A stretch of DNA of 64,000 bases from Sphingomonas phyllosphaerae (GCF_029623345.1 NZ_JAPYKH010000006.1:1-64000), one strand, 5' to 3'. Shown: positions 37,398 through 46,807, numbered from the stretch's first letter. Numbers and translations: made by a program. Notes: generated by a model from the letters alone, not told the origin.

Positions 37398-38393
37398 TCA
37401 GCCCGACAGCACCGCCAGCAGCGCGAAGGTGGCGAGCCAGTGGCCGCCCATGTAATCGTCGTCGAGGTGCGGCAGGCTGGCGGCGAGATGCGCCGCAGCG
37501 ACGTGGCGCATCGCCGCGGCGCCTGGGTGGCGCGGGCCGAGCGCGGCGGCGAGCTGGCGCCAGCACCAGGCGCGGCTGAGGTTGAGCCCATCGAGATGCG
37601 CGATCTTGCCGTCGCTCCGGTCGGAGACGTGCGCCGGCCGGAACAGCGTGACCGGCTCGCCGCGCGCGACGTCGGGCAGGAAGGCGTCGAACCACGCGCC
37701 GAACGTGACCGCGGGCAGCACGCGGCTCATCAGCAGCGCCTCGCAAAGGGCGGAGGAGAGGAAGTCGTCCCCCGACGGCTCCCACGCCTGGCAGGCGCGG
37801 TCCTCGCCGAACCAGCCGCGCGCGCGCGCGTCGATCAGCTCGACCAGCGTGGGGTCGTGTCGGAGCGCCCAGTCGCGCGCCAGCACCAGCGCGAAGCTGG
37901 TGTTGAAATGCGTGCCGACCCGCACCGCATAGGTCAGCTTCGGCAGGTAAGCGGCGAGGCGCGCGGCGAAGGCGCGCGCCAGCGGCTCCAGCGCCTTGCC
38001 CCAGGGGGCGGCATGCCGGTCCGCCTCGCCGTGAAGCGCGAGCAGCCACGCCCAGCCATAGGGTCGCTCGAACCCGCCGCTCGTCGGCCGGTCGAGATAG
38101 GCGAGCTCGCCAGCGACCTTGGCGGGGACCAGCATGGCGTCGGCACGCGCGCGGATCGCCTCGGACTCCGCCAGCGCCGGGAAGAGGCGGCGGATCGTCA
38201 GCAGCTGCCACCAGCCGTGGACGCAGCTGTGCCAGTCGAAGCTGCCGTGGAAGATCGGGTGCAGCGTCGCGGGCGGCACCGCGTCGTGTGCGCCGGTGAG
38301 CACATGGTCGAGCTTGTAGGGATAGTCGCGTCCGACATGATCGAGCGTGATGCGGGCGAAGCGCGCGGCGAGCGCGGGGTCGAGCCTGGTCAT
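37398..38393 (-). CDS. DUF2891 protein
   Basis: 331 residues, soluble. The family phrases are HPIFHGSFDWHSCVHGWW near the N-terminus, VGTHFNTSFAL in the middle and SRAWCWRQLA with a helical repeat character like an (alpha/alpha) toroid. Function is unknown. The ATG at 38393 overlaps the stop of the DUF979 gene (ATGA). Its tight coupling with DUF969/DUF979 membrane proteins and a 5-oxoprolinase upstream suggests a part in 5-oxoproline or pyroglutamyl-peptide use; this is inference. Confidence 0.85.
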   Translation of the reverse strand: MTRLDPALAARFARITLDHVGRDYPYKLDHVLTGAHDAVPPATLHPIFHGSFDWHSCVHGWWQLLTIRRLFPALAESEAIRARADAMLVPAKVAGELAYLDRPTSGGFERPYGWAWLLALHGEADRHAAPWGKALEPLARAFAARLAAYLPKLTYAVRVGTHFNTSFALVLARDWALRHDPTLVELIDARARGWFGEDRACQAWEPSGDDFLSSALCEALLMSRVLPAVTFGAWFDAFLPDVARGEPVTLFRPAHVSDRSDGKIAHLDGLNLSRAWCWRQLAAALGPRHPGAAAMRHVAAAHLAASLPHLDDDYMGGHWLATFALLAVLSG

Positions 38394-39289
38394 CGGATCA
38401 CCCACCATAACAGCAGCACGTTGAAGAGGAGCAGCGGCAGTGCGGTCGCCGCCTGTGCGCGGATCACGCCGTAGCGGTCGCGCAGCTCGAGCAACGCCGC
38501 GGGGACGATGTTGAAGTTCGCCGCCATCGGGGTGAGCAGCGTCCCGCAGAAGCCCGCTAGCATGCCGATCGCCGCGACCGCTGCCGGATCGCCGCCGTAT
38601 TGGCGCACCAGCAGCGGCATCCCCACCGCCGCCGCCATCACCGGGAAGGCGGCGAAGGCGTTGCCCATCACGATCGTGAAGAGCGCCATGCCGAGACCGT
38701 AAGCGATCGCGGCGCCGAGCACGCTCCCCGCCGGGATCGCCCCGCCGACCAGCCCGCCGACCACGTCGCCGACGCCGGCGAGCGCGAACACTGCGCCCAG
38801 GCTGGCGAGCAGCTGCGGCATGATCGCGGCCCAGCCGATCTCGTCGAGCAGCCGCCGCCCCGTTCGCACCCCCGCGAGTGGCGGTGCGCGCAACCGCCAA
38901 TGGCCGAGCACGAGCGCGACGAGCGCGCCGAGCGTCAGCGCCACCAGCGTGGCCTGCTGCGAGTCGACTAGCCTGGGCAGCCGCTTGAACAGCAGGGTGC
39001 CGCCGAGCGCGGCGGCGGGGATCACCAGCGCGAGCGCGAGCAGCGGGCCGTGTGGCTCACTTGGCGTCTCGGGCTCGCCGCGGCGCATCCGGCCCGACGT
39101 GGCGGTGGCCACCAGCGCGAGCACGAGCACGCCGTTGCCAAGGTCGCCGATCGCGTCGCCGGCGAAGAAGGAGAGCGCGAGCAGCGCGTGGAACAACGAA
39201 TTGGCCCAGCGCCGGTCGGCCGCGCCGAGCAGCGCGCAGGCGGCGAAGAACAGCCCCGCGACCGCGTAGACGAGGTTGAGCCCGATCAT
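38390..39289 (-). CDS. DUF979 integral membrane protein, probable transporter subunit
   Basis: 299 residues with about nine helices. Landmarks: MIGLNLVYAVAGLFFAACAL, GNAFAAFPVMAAAVGMPLL, AGFCGTLLTPMAANFNIVPAALLEL and YGVIRAQ at the end. The repeat-like arrangement (G-N-A-F-A-A, T-L-L-T-P-M-A-A-N-F-N) recalls ion-transporter-fold carriers. DUF979 always travels with DUF969, whose gene stop overlaps its start here. As recalled, such pairs neighbour pyroglutamyl peptidase or oxoprolinase genes, which fits this cluster. Confidence 0.85.
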   Translation of the reverse strand: MIGLNLVYAVAGLFFAACALLGAADRRWANSLFHALLALSFFAGDAIGDLGNGVLVLALVATATSGRMRRGEPETPSEPHGPLLALALVIPAAALGGTLLFKRLPRLVDSQQATLVALTLGALVALVLGHWRLRAPPLAGVRTGRRLLDEIGWAAIMPQLLASLGAVFALAGVGDVVGGLVGGAIPAGSVLGAAIAYGLGMALFTIVMGNAFAAFPVMAAAVGMPLLVRQYGGDPAAVAAIGMLAGFCGTLLTPMAANFNIVPAALLELRDRYGVIRAQAATALPLLLFNVLLLWWVIR

Positions 39290-39951
39290 CGCGCGCGTCG
39301 CTTCAGCCGGCGATCGAGCCACCACAGCCGTGCGCCGTGGACGAGGAAGGCGGCGACCGCGCTCGGGATCGCCCAGACCGAGAGCTGGAACGGCTCGACC
39401 CGCACGCCATAGCCCTCGAGCACGCCGCGCATCAGCAGGATCGAACCGATCGCGATAAAAATATCCTCGCCGAAGAACAGCCCGATATTGTCGGTCGCGG
39501 CGGCCAGTGCGCGGATCGGCTCGCCGTCCTGCTCGCCCCCAACCCCGCGCTGGCGTGCCGCGGCGGCCTCGGCCATGGGCGCGACGAGCGGCCGCACCGT
39601 CTGCGCCGGCCCCGCCACCGCGTTGAGCCCGAGCGCGGCGGAGAGCTGACGGAACAGCAGATAGCCGGCGAGCAGCCGCCCCACGGTGAGCCCGCGCAAC
39701 CCGCCGACCAGTCCGCGCGCACGCTCCTGCAGCCCGGCACGCTCGAGCAGGCCGATGACCGGGAGGACCATGTAGATCGCGGTGACGTAGCGGCTCTGGT
39801 TGAACGCGTGGCCGAACCTGGCGAGCACGGCGAGCGGGTCGAGCCCGGCGGCGAGCCCCGTCACCGCGGCGGCGACGACGATCACCAGCAGCGGGTTGAA
39901 GCGCAGCAGGAAGCCCAACGCGATCACCGCGACACCGGCAAGGACCAGCAT
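39286..39951 (-). CDS. DUF969 integral membrane protein, probable transporter subunit
   Basis: 221 residues with about five helices; partner of DUF979. Typical phrases: RFNPLLVIVVAAAVTGLAAG, YMVLPVIGLLERAGLQERA and TDNIGLFFGEDIFIAIGSILL. It is probably half of a two-part carrier with DUF979; the only substrate hint is the 5-oxoprolinase gene 365 bases upstream in the same direction. The intervening space contains two repeat pairs rather than a gene. Confidence 0.85.
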   Translation of the reverse strand: MLVLAGVAVIALGFLLRFNPLLVIVVAAAVTGLAAGLDPLAVLARFGHAFNQSRYVTAIYMVLPVIGLLERAGLQERARGLVGGLRGLTVGRLLAGYLLFRQLSAALGLNAVAGPAQTVRPLVAPMAEAAAARQRGVGGEQDGEPIRALAAATDNIGLFFGEDIFIAIGSILLMRGVLEGYGVRVEPFQLSVWAIPSAVAAFLVHGARLWWLDRRLKRRAR

Positions 39952-40021
39952 CAGCGACGGATTCGCGCGAGGAGGGGAGCGAAGTCATGGATCGTTCGTC
40001 CGCCTCGCCTCGCGATCCGAC

Positions 40022-40233
40022 CACCCCGGCGCACGCCGGGGTCCAGGTGGGAAGGCCGACGTGAGGACCACCCACGTCCCCCCACTGGACCCCGGCTTCC
40101 GCCGGGGTGGAGGCTAGAAGGGGAACGCTCCTTCACCTCTTCCGCACCCCGGCGGAGGCCGGGGCTCGGTCGGGAGAGCCCGCGCGGCTCACGCGAGCGG
40201 CGCGTTACTGGACCCCGGCCTGCGCCGGGGTAC
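40022..40233. repeat. Two tandem paired palindromic repeats, family C variant
   Basis: Pair one: CACCCCGGCGCACGCCGGGG (from 40023) facing CTGGACCCCGGCTTCCGCCG (from 40085). Pair two: GCACCCCGGCGGAGGCCGGG (from 40144) facing CTGGACCCCGGCCTGCGCCG (from 40208). They occupy most of the 364 bases between DUF969 and the 5-oxoprolinase gene; no gene is seen there. The folding capacity could attenuate transcription from oxoprolinase into the DUF genes. Confidence 0.7.
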
Positions 40234-40315
40234 GTGCTCGATGGAAGAGGCGGGGCTCCCACGATCGCATCGCTCCGGACCGCACCTTCCAGACGACGAC
40301 GACAGCCCCACCCGC

Positions 40316-43300
40316 TCACGCCGCGCCCCCGTAGCCACCGCCGCCCGGCGTCTCGATCACGACCACGTCGCCCGCCGCCAGCTCCACCGACGCGGTCGCG
40401 CCGAGCGTCTCGACGCGCCCGTCCGCGCGCTCCACGCGGTTTGCCCCCACCGCACCATCGCCGCCGCCCGCCAGCCCGAACGGCGCCACGACGCGGTGGT
40501 TGGACAGGATGTTCGCCCGCATCGGCGCCCGGAAGCGCACGCGCCGCAGCGCGCCGTCGCCGCCCGGCCAACGCCCCCCGCCGCCCGAGCCGCGCCGGAT
40601 CGCGAACGTCTCCAGCAGCACCGGGAAGCGGGTCTCGAGCACTTCGGGATCGGTCAGCCGGCTGTTGGTCATGTGCGTCTGCACCGCGCTCGCGCCCGCG
40701 AAGCCGTCGCCCGCGCCCGCGCCGCCCGCGATCGTCTCGTAATATTGGTGGTTGGAGTCGCCGAAGGTGAAGTTGTTCATCGTCCCCTGCGACGCCGCCA
40801 TCGCGCCGAGTGCTCCCATCAGCGCGTCGGTGACGACCTGGCTGGTCTCGACATTGCCCGCCACAACCGCCGCGGGATAGCGCGGGTTGAGCATCGAGCC
40901 CTCCGGCACGATCAGCGTCACCGGGCGCAGGAAGCCGTCGTTGAGCGGCGTGTCCTCAGCCACCAGCGTCCGCAGCACGTACAGCACCGCGGCGCGCGTC
41001 ACCGCCAGCGGGGCGTTGGTGTTGCCCGGCCGCTGCGCGCTGGTGCCGGTGAAGTCGACCGTCAGCGCCCCGGCGTCGCGGTCGACGCGCACCGCGACGC
41101 ACACCTCCGCGCCGTCGTCAGTGGCATAGGCGAAGGCGCCGTCGGACAGCGATCGTACCGCGCCGCGCGCCAGCGTCTCGGCGTGCGCCTGGACATGCTC
41201 CATGTAGGCCGCCACGACCTCACGCCCCTGCTCGGCGACGAGCCGCTCCAGCCCCGCCGCTCCACGCGCGCAGGCGGCGAGCTGCGCCGCGAGATCGGCC
41301 ATGTTCTGGTCGATCGTGCGCGCCGGGTGCGGGCCGCTGGCGAACAGCGCGCGCACCTCGCCGCCGCGCAAGCGGCCCTTGGCGAGCACCAGGACGTCGT
41401 CGAAGACCACGCCCTCGTCGGCGAGCGTGCGGCTGTCCGCGGGCATCGAGCCGGGGCTGGTGCCGCCGACGTCGGCGTGGTGCCCGCGCGCGGCGACGAA
41501 GAAGGCGGGCGCGTCGCCGCCAGCGAACACCGGCTGGACGACGGTGATGTCGGGCAGATGCGTGCCGCCGCGATAAGGGTCGTTAACGGCATAGGCGTCC
41601 CCCGGGCGCATCCCGCGACCGCCGCCGGCGCGGCTGGCAATCAGGTGGCGAACGCAATCGCCCATCGAGCCGAGATGCACCGGTATGTGCGGCGCGTTGG
41701 CGACGAGGTGCCCGCCGGCGTCGAACAGGGCGCAGGAGAAATCGAGCCGCTCGCGGATGTTGACCGAGGCGGCGCTGCGCTGGAGCGCGGAGCCCATCTC
41801 CTCCGCCAGCCCCATGAACAGGCCGGCGAAGATCGCCAGCCGCACCGGGTCGACCGCGGCGTCGCCGGCCGCCGCGGCGCGTGCTGTGACGCGGGTGAGC
41901 CGCAGCGAGCCGTCGTCGAGCACCGTCGCTTCCCAGCCCGGCTCGACCGCGACGGTCGAGGTGGCGTCCACCAACAGCGCCGGCCCGGCGACGCGCGCGC
42001 CCGCGCCGAGTGACTCACGGCGGTGCAATGGCGCTTCGTGCTTCGCACCCGCCATCGTCACCATGACCATCTCGGGCGTCGACGCCGCCGGCGCGGGCGC
42101 CGCCATCGCCGGCGCCGCGCTCGCCCGCACCGCCTCGACCTGGAGCCGCTCGACGATCAATGCGTCCTCAGCGGTGAAACCGAAGCGCTCGCGATGCGCC
42201 GCTTCGAAGGCGGCGCGCATCGCCGCGGCGTCCGCGACCGACACTTCGATCCCCTGGTCGGTGCGCGCGTAGCGCAGCGTCGCCACCGCCTCTACCGTCG
42301 CCTCGGCCGTGCCCTCACCGTCCAACTCGGCGCGCGCCGCGGCGGCGAGCTGGTCCAGCGTCTCGCGCCACGCGCCCGCGTCGAGCGGGGCCGCGACGGT
42401 GCGCTGGCGCACCGCGCGGCGGTCGGCGAGCGCGATGCCCCAGGCCGAGAGCACGCCGGCGAGCGGGTGGATCAGCACGTCGCGCATCCCCAGCGCATCG
42501 GCGACGAGACAGGCGTGCTGCCCGCCCGCGCCGCCGAAGCTCATCAGCGCGTAGCTCGCCGGATCATGCCCGCGCGCGACCGACACCGACTTGATCGCCT
42601 TGGCCATGTTGGCGACCGCGATCGCCACCAGCCCCTCCGCCGCGGCGAGCGGATCGGGGCGCGTGCCGACGGCGACCTCCACCGTGTCGAGCAGCGCCTC
42701 AAGCCGGGTGCGCGCGGCGCCGCGGTCGAGCGGCTGGTCGCGCCCGGGCCCGAACACCGCGGGAAAATGCTCGGGCACGATCTTGCCGAGCAGAAGGTTG
42801 CAGTCGGTCACCGTCAGCGGTCCGCCGCGGCGATAGCTCGCGGGGCCGGGGTCGGCGCCGGCGCTCTCCGGCCCCACCGTGAAGCGACCGCCGTCGAAGC
42901 CGCAGATCGAGCCGCCGCCCGCCGCGACCGTGTCGATCCGCAGCATCGGCGCGGCGACGCGAACGCCGCCGATCACCGCCTCCTGGCGCCGCTCGAACGT
43001 CCCCGCCCACAACGAGACGTCGGTCGAGGTGCCGCCCATGTCGAAGCCGATCACGCGCTCGACCCCGGCGGCGCGCGCCGCCGCGGCCATGCCGACGATC
43101 CCGCCCGCCGGTCCCGAGAGCAAAGCGTCCTTGCCGCTCACCGCGCGCGCCGCGGCGAGTCCGCCCGAGGATTGCATGAAGAGGGGCGCGCCGCCGAAGG
43201 CCGCCTCCAGTCCGTCGACGTAGCGGCGCAGCACGGGCGAGAGATAGGCGTCGGCCGCGGTGGTGTCGCCGCGGGCGACGAGCCGGATCAGCGGCGCGAC

Positions 43301-43888
43301 GCGGTGGCTCACCGATATCTGGGTGAAGCCGATCGCGCGCGCCAGCGCCTCCAGCGCCGCCTCGTGCGCGGGGTAGCGCCAGCCGTGCATCAGCACGATC
43401 GCGACCGCGCGCAGCCCGGCGTCGTGACCGGCGCGCAGGTCGCGCTCGGCGGCGGCGAGGTCGAGCGCGCGCACCAACGCGCCGTCGACGTCGACCCGCT
43501 CGTCGATCTCGACCACGCGCTCGGGCAGCGGCGGCGGGCGGACGATTGCGCGCGCGAAGATGTCGGGCCGGTCCTGGTAGCCGATCGCCAGCGCGTCGCC
43601 GAAGCCGCGCGTGATCGCCAGCAGCACCGGCTCGCCGCGCCGCTCGAGCAGCGCGTTGGTCGCCACCGTGGTGCCGATGCGCACGTCGAGCGGCGGCAGC
43701 GCGCCGTCGCGCACGCCGGTCAGCCGCCGTACCGCCTCCACCGCGGCATCGTCGTAGCGGCCGGGGTCGACCGAGAGCAGCTTGATCACCTCGATGGTGC
43801 CGTCCGCGCGCTCGGCGACCACGTCGGTGAAGGTGCCGCCGCGGTCGATCGCGATGCGGCGGAGCGGGGCGGGGGACGCGGTCGACAC
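40316..43888 (-). CDS. ATP-dependent 5-oxoprolinase (fused HyuA-HyuB)
   Basis: 1190 residues, close to eukaryotic and bacterial OPLAH. It opens 5-oxo-L-proline to glutamate at the cost of ATP. The hydantoinase-A half begins with the ATP-binding motif DRGGTFTDV (15-23), continues with [30 protein letters not shown] and FGGAGGQHA. The hydantoinase-B half starts near 670 ([20 protein letters not shown]) and has [19 protein letters not shown] and the end [10 protein letters not shown]. The start is GTG. Related N-methylhydantoinases and acetophenone carboxylases are alternatives, but those are usually split or have other partners; the DUF969/979/2891 genes downstream favour oxoproline. Confidence 0.85.
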   Translation of the reverse strand: MSTASPAPLRRIAIDRGGTFTDVVAERADGTIEVIKLLSVDPGRYDDAAVEAVRRLTGVRDGALPPLDVRIGTTVATNALLERRGEPVLLAITRGFGDALAIGYQDRPDIFARAIVRPPPLPERVVEIDERVDVDGALVRALDLAAAERDLRAGHDAGLRAVAIVLMHGWRYPAHEAALEALARAIGFTQISVSHRVAPLIRLVARGDTTAADAYLSPVLRRYVDGLEAAFGGAPLFMQSSGGLAAARAVSGKDALLSGPAGGIVGMAAAARAAGVERVIGFDMGGTSTDVSLWAGTFERRQEAVIGGVRVAAPMLRIDTVAAGGGSICGFDGGRFTVGPESAGADPGPASYRRGGPLTVTDCNLLLGKIVPEHFPAVFGPGRDQPLDRGAARTRLEALLDTVEVAVGTRPDPLAAAEGLVAIAVANMAKAIKSVSVARGHDPASYALMSFGGAGGQHACLVADALGMRDVLIHPLAGVLSAWGIALADRRAVRQRTVAAPLDAGAWRETLDQLAAAARAELDGEGTAEATVEAVATLRYARTDQGIEVSVADAAAMRAAFEAAHRERFGFTAEDALIVERLQVEAVRASAAPAMAAPAPAASTPEMVMVTMAGAKHEAPLHRRESLGAGARVAGPALLVDATSTVAVEPGWEATVLDDGSLRLTRVTARAAAAGDAAVDPVRLAIFAGLFMGLAEEMGSALQRSAASVNIRERLDFSCALFDAGGHLVANAPHIPVHLGSMGDCVRHLIASRAGGGRGMRPGDAYAVNDPYRGGTHLPDITVVQPVFAGGDAPAFFVAARGHHADVGGTSPGSMPADSRTLADEGVVFDDVLVLAKGRLRGGEVRALFASGPHPARTIDQNMADLAAQLAACARGAAGLERLVAEQGREVVAAYMEHVQAHAETLARGAVRSLSDGAFAYATDDGAEVCVAVRVDRDAGALTVDFTGTSAQRPGNTNAPLAVTRAAVLYVLRTLVAEDTPLNDGFLRPVTLIVPEGSMLNPRYPAAVVAGNVETSQVVTDALMGALGAMAASQGTMNNFTFGDSNHQYYETIAGGAGAGDGFAGASAVQTHMTNSRLTDPEVLETRFPVLLETFAIRRGSGGGGRWPGGDGALRRVRFRAPMRANILSNHRVVAPFGLAGGGDGAVGANRVERADGRVETLGATASVELAAGDVVVIETPGGGGYGGAA

Positions 43889-43973
43889 GGCGCAAGCTAT
43901 CGCAGCGCCGCCGCTTCTTGTCGATCGCCGCGCGGCGGCTTGCTCCCGCGGGCGGGTGCGCTACACTCGGCCG

Positions 43974-44816
43974 ATGGTCACAAGGCGACAGGTCATCGGC
44001 ACTTCCCTCACCCTCGCCGCGAGCGCGGCCGTCGCCGGGCCGGCGACGCCGCCGCGTAAGCGCCTCAAACAGTCGGTCAGCCGCTGGTGCTACGAGAAGA
44101 TCCCGCTCGATCAGCTCTGCGCCTTCGCCGCCAAGATCGGGCTGGACGGCATCGACCTGCTCGAGCCCAAGGACTATGACGTGCCGCGCCGCCACGGGCT
44201 GCGCTGCACGATGGGCTATGCCGCGGACGTGATGCAGATCCCCAACGGGCTCAACCGCACCGAGAACCACGCCGCGATCGAGGCGCAATATCGCGTCGGC
44301 ATCCCGCAGGCGGCCAAGGCCGGCGTGCCCAACGTCATCGCCTTCTCGGGCAACCGCAAGGGCATGTCGGATGAGCAGGGCGCGGAGAACACCATCGCCG
44401 GGCTCAACCGCGTCAAGAAGATCGCCGAGGACAACAACGTCACGATCTGCCTCGAGCTGCTCAACAGCAAGGTCGATCATAAGGACTATATGGCGGACCA
44501 CACCGCCTGGGGCGCACGCGTGATGGAGGCGGTGGGCTCGCCGCACGTGAAGCTGCTGTACGATGCCTATCACATGCAGATCATGGAGGGCGACCTGATC
44601 GACACGGTGCGCCAGAACATTCGCTGGATCGGCCATGTCCATACCGGCGGCGTGCCGGGGCGCCACGACCTCGACGACACGCAGGAGGTCAACTGGGGCG
44701 CCTTCGCGCGCGCGCTCGCCGATACCGGCTTCGACGGCTATCTCGCGCACGAGTTCGTCCCCAAAGGCGATCCGCTGCCCGCGCTCGCGCGCGCGGTGAA
44801 GACCTGCGCGGCGTGA
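43974..44816 (+). CDS. Exported hydroxypyruvate isomerase-like TIM-barrel protein
   Basis: 280 residues. A Tat-like signal (MVTRRQVIGTSLTLAASAAVAG) is followed by a xylose-isomerase-like barrel of the Hyi family: KIGLDGIDLLEPKDYDV, LELLNSKVDHKDYM, VKLLYDAYHMQIMEGD and HEFVPKGDP contain the acidic and His metal ligands. Hyi enzymes interconvert hydroxypyruvate and tartronate semialdehyde in the cytoplasm; exported relatives are common in polysaccharide-using bacteria with unknown sugars. Divergent from the oxoprolinase gene, 85 bases apart. Confidence 0.83.
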   Translation: MVTRRQVIGTSLTLAASAAVAGPATPPRKRLKQSVSRWCYEKIPLDQLCAFAAKIGLDGIDLLEPKDYDVPRRHGLRCTMGYAADVMQIPNGLNRTENHAAIEAQYRVGIPQAAKAGVPNVIAFSGNRKGMSDEQGAENTIAGLNRVKKIAEDNNVTICLELLNSKVDHKDYMADHTAWGARVMEAVGSPHVKLLYDAYHMQIMEGDLIDTVRQNIRWIGHVHTGGVPGRHDLDDTQEVNWGAFARALADTGFDGYLAHEFVPKGDPLPALARAVKTCAA

Positions 44817-45049
44817 CCGACCGCTAGGCGCCGCGCCGCGCGTCTCGCGCACGCGGCTCGAACGTATCGATCCCGTCGAAGCGGGCGTTTAGCTTAAAGC
44901 GGGGCAGATCGAACAACTTATCGCTTCGGGCGCGGCGGTCTCGGCCCCCCCTTCGGCATCCCCCCGCAATAGCCGCGGCGCGCTCGTCTGCGGGAGTCCG
45001 CGGCACGCGTCGGCTGCTAGGCTGGCGCGCAGGGAAGAGGGGACAGGTC

Positions 45050-45421
45050 ATGTGGGGGCAGATCGTCCGGTTCGGCGTGATCGGTGGATTGTGCGCGACG
45101 ATCTACTCGTCGGTGTACCTCGCTTACGTGCTGATTATCCTGCCCGTCAGCCTCAACGTGGCGGCGGTGCTGCCCGCCTTCCTGCTCTCGGTCTATGTCG
45201 GCTACCACCTGCAGTCGCGCGTGACCTTCGGCGACGCGGGAACCGCGCCGTTCGGCCTGCGGACTCGCGCCAAGTTCGTGCTCACCCAAATCGTCGGCCT
45301 GCTGATCAACTGCGCGATCACCTGGATCATCACCGGTCCGCTCCAGGGGCCCGACTGGGTGCCGCTGGTGCCGAGCGTGCTGATCACCCCTACCGTTACC
45401 TTCGCGTTGCAGCGCTGGTAG
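45050..45421 (+). CDS. GtrA-family membrane protein, C-terminus cut by an in-frame TAG
   Basis: 123 residues with four membrane helices; GtrA proteins help move lipid-linked sugars across the membrane for surface polysaccharide glycosylation. The family usually ends with an RxWVF(R) motif after helix four. Here TFALQRW is followed by TAG and then, in the same frame, by VFRAARRVEVRT up to a TGA at 45476-45478. Changing TAG to TGG would give RWWVFR and a 142-residue protein. This points to a Trp-to-stop change that removes 19 residues. The next gene's GTG overlaps that downstream TGA, supporting it as the ancestral end. Confidence 0.82.
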   Translation: MWGQIVRFGVIGGLCATIYSSVYLAYVLIILPVSLNVAAVLPAFLLSVYVGYHLQSRVTFGDAGTAPFGLRTRAKFVLTQIVGLLINCAITWIITGPLQGPDWVPLVPSVLITPTVTFALQRW

Positions 45422-45474
45422 GTGTTCCGGGCGGCGCGCCGGGTCGAGGTGCGGACGGTGGCGGGCGCGCCGCT

Positions 45475-46584
45475 GTGACGCTTGCGCTCGCGCCGCGCGA
45501 CGGCGCCGTCGAGCCGCTCGCGGTGCGACCGTCGCCCGGCGCAGGCGCACACCTGGGCTACGTCAACCTGTTCCGCGGCTTCAGCATCGTGCAGGTGGTG
45601 CTGATCCACGCCGGCAACGCGCTGCTGCTGCGCGGCCTGCCGGCGTGGCACGGTGATGCCGCGACGGTGCAGGCGCTGCTCCACGTCGTTGCGCACGACG
45701 CGACGGTCTATTCGCGATCATCTCCGGGCTGCTCTACGGTCATCTCTTCGCGCCCTGCCCGCATCGCCGCTTCCTCGCGCAGCGGCTCTCCGCGGTGGCG
45801 CTGCCCTATGCGGCGGTGACGCTGGTGCTGACGCTGGCCACCAACGCCACCGCGCAGGCCGCGCACGACGCGCCGCTGCTGGCGCGCACACTGGCGACCA
45901 ATCTGGTCACCGGCGCGACCTGGAATACCTTGTGGTACATACCCGTGATCCTGGTGCTGTATCTGGTGAGCCCGGCGCTGCTCGCCGCGCTGCGCGGACC
46001 GCGTCTGCGCTGGCCTGGCGCCGCGCTGATGCTCGCGCCGCTGCTCGCGTCGCGTACGGGTACCGAGGTGACGCCCGCGATGATCGTCTATTTCGCGGGC
46101 GCCTACGCGATCGGTATCGCGGTGGGGCTCGACCTGGAGGCACGCCTCGCCTGGCTGCGCCGGCGTGCGGCCTGGCTCGGCCTCGTCGCCGTGGCGGCGA
46201 CGATCGGGCTGGTGCTGCTCTGCGTGCAGCGCGACGCCTGGCACGGCGTGTCGTTGCGCGAGAGCGCCTTCTATCTTCAGCGCGCGACGATCGCGCTGCT
46301 GCTCTTGGTCTGGGCGCGCGCGCGAGGCCGCGCTGCCGCCGGGCGCCCGCGCGGCGACCGGGTTCGTCGCCGGGGCGGCGTCCGGCATCTATTTCGTCCA
46401 CGGGCCGATCCTGCGGCCGGTGGCGCGACTGATCGGAGCGTGGGTGCCCGACGATCAGCCAAGGTGGGCGCTGCTCGCCGCGATCGCCGCTACGTTCGCG
46501 GCGGGATTGCTGCTGTCGCTCGGCCTGGTCCAGCTGCTGCGCACGCTGGTCGGGACGCGGTGGCGGCTGCTGATCGGCGCCTGA
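45475..46584 (+). pseudogene. Acyltransferase 3 family membrane protein with two frameshifts
   Basis: Combined over three segments this reads as a normal acyltransferase-3 protein of about 370 residues (OafA/WecH-like O-acetylation of surface sugars). Segment one begins at a GTG overlapping the old GtrA stop and has YVNLFRGFSIVQVVLIHAGN, the catalytic-His helix. At about 45711 one T is missing: GTCTATTCGCG should read GTCTATTTCGCG, after which FAIISGLLYGHLF continues. Segment two holds most helices. At 46312-46325, in a GC dinucleotide run, the frame shifts again, after which GAASGIYFVHGPIL continues to the stop. Both sites are in slip-prone DNA, so assembly error is possible. Confidence 0.85.
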
Positions 46585-46587
46585 CGC

Positions 46588-46767
46588 CTAGTGCAGCTTG
46601 GCGATCGACAGGCCGTCCTGCTTGGCCCGCTCCTTCACCGATTCCTCACTCCGCGTCAGCGCCTTGGCGATCGCCTTCAGCGCCATGCCCTTCTTCGCCA
46701 GGGTATGAAGCTTCTGGATCTCGTCTGGGCGCCACGGCTGGCGGTGTCTCTCGAAGCGGTCGGCCAT
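46588..46767 (-). CDS. Small SANT/Myb-like protein (59 aa)
   Basis: 59 residues starting MADRFERHRQPWRPDEI and ending KQDGLSIAKLH. The pattern (PWRPDEIQKLHTLAKKG, then KAIAKALTRSEESVKERA) is that of a compact three-helix DNA-binding-like unit, with Trp, regular Leu spacing and a recognition-like last helix. Similar proteins of about 60 residues are, as I recall, widespread in alphaproteobacteria as hypothetical proteins. It lies three bases from the acyltransferase pseudogene end, convergent. Function unknown, perhaps regulatory. Confidence 0.7.
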   Translation of the reverse strand: MADRFERHRQPWRPDEIQKLHTLAKKGMALKAIAKALTRSEESVKERAKQDGLSIAKLH

Positions 46768-46807
46768 CGCGCCGTGCTACGCGCTTCGTGCCGTGCTGGC
46801 CAGCGGC

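Noticed and set aside
42023..44059. 678-codon plus-strand frame over the 5-oxoprolinase N-terminal half
   Set aside because: His/Arg/Asp-rich shadow; oxoprolinase motifs are continuous on the minus strand.
44824..45051. 75-codon minus-strand frame with the phrase KLFDLPRFKLNARFDGIDTFEPR-like ending
   Set aside because: The last third looks protein-like, but the first two thirds are Arg-rich low complexity, no ribosome site is seen, and it would sit head to head over the gtrA leader. Possibly a remnant; not called.
45708..46388. 226-codon minus-strand frame over the acyltransferase gene
   Set aside because: It appears only because the acyltransferase is frameshifted on the plus strand; its composition is that of a shadow.
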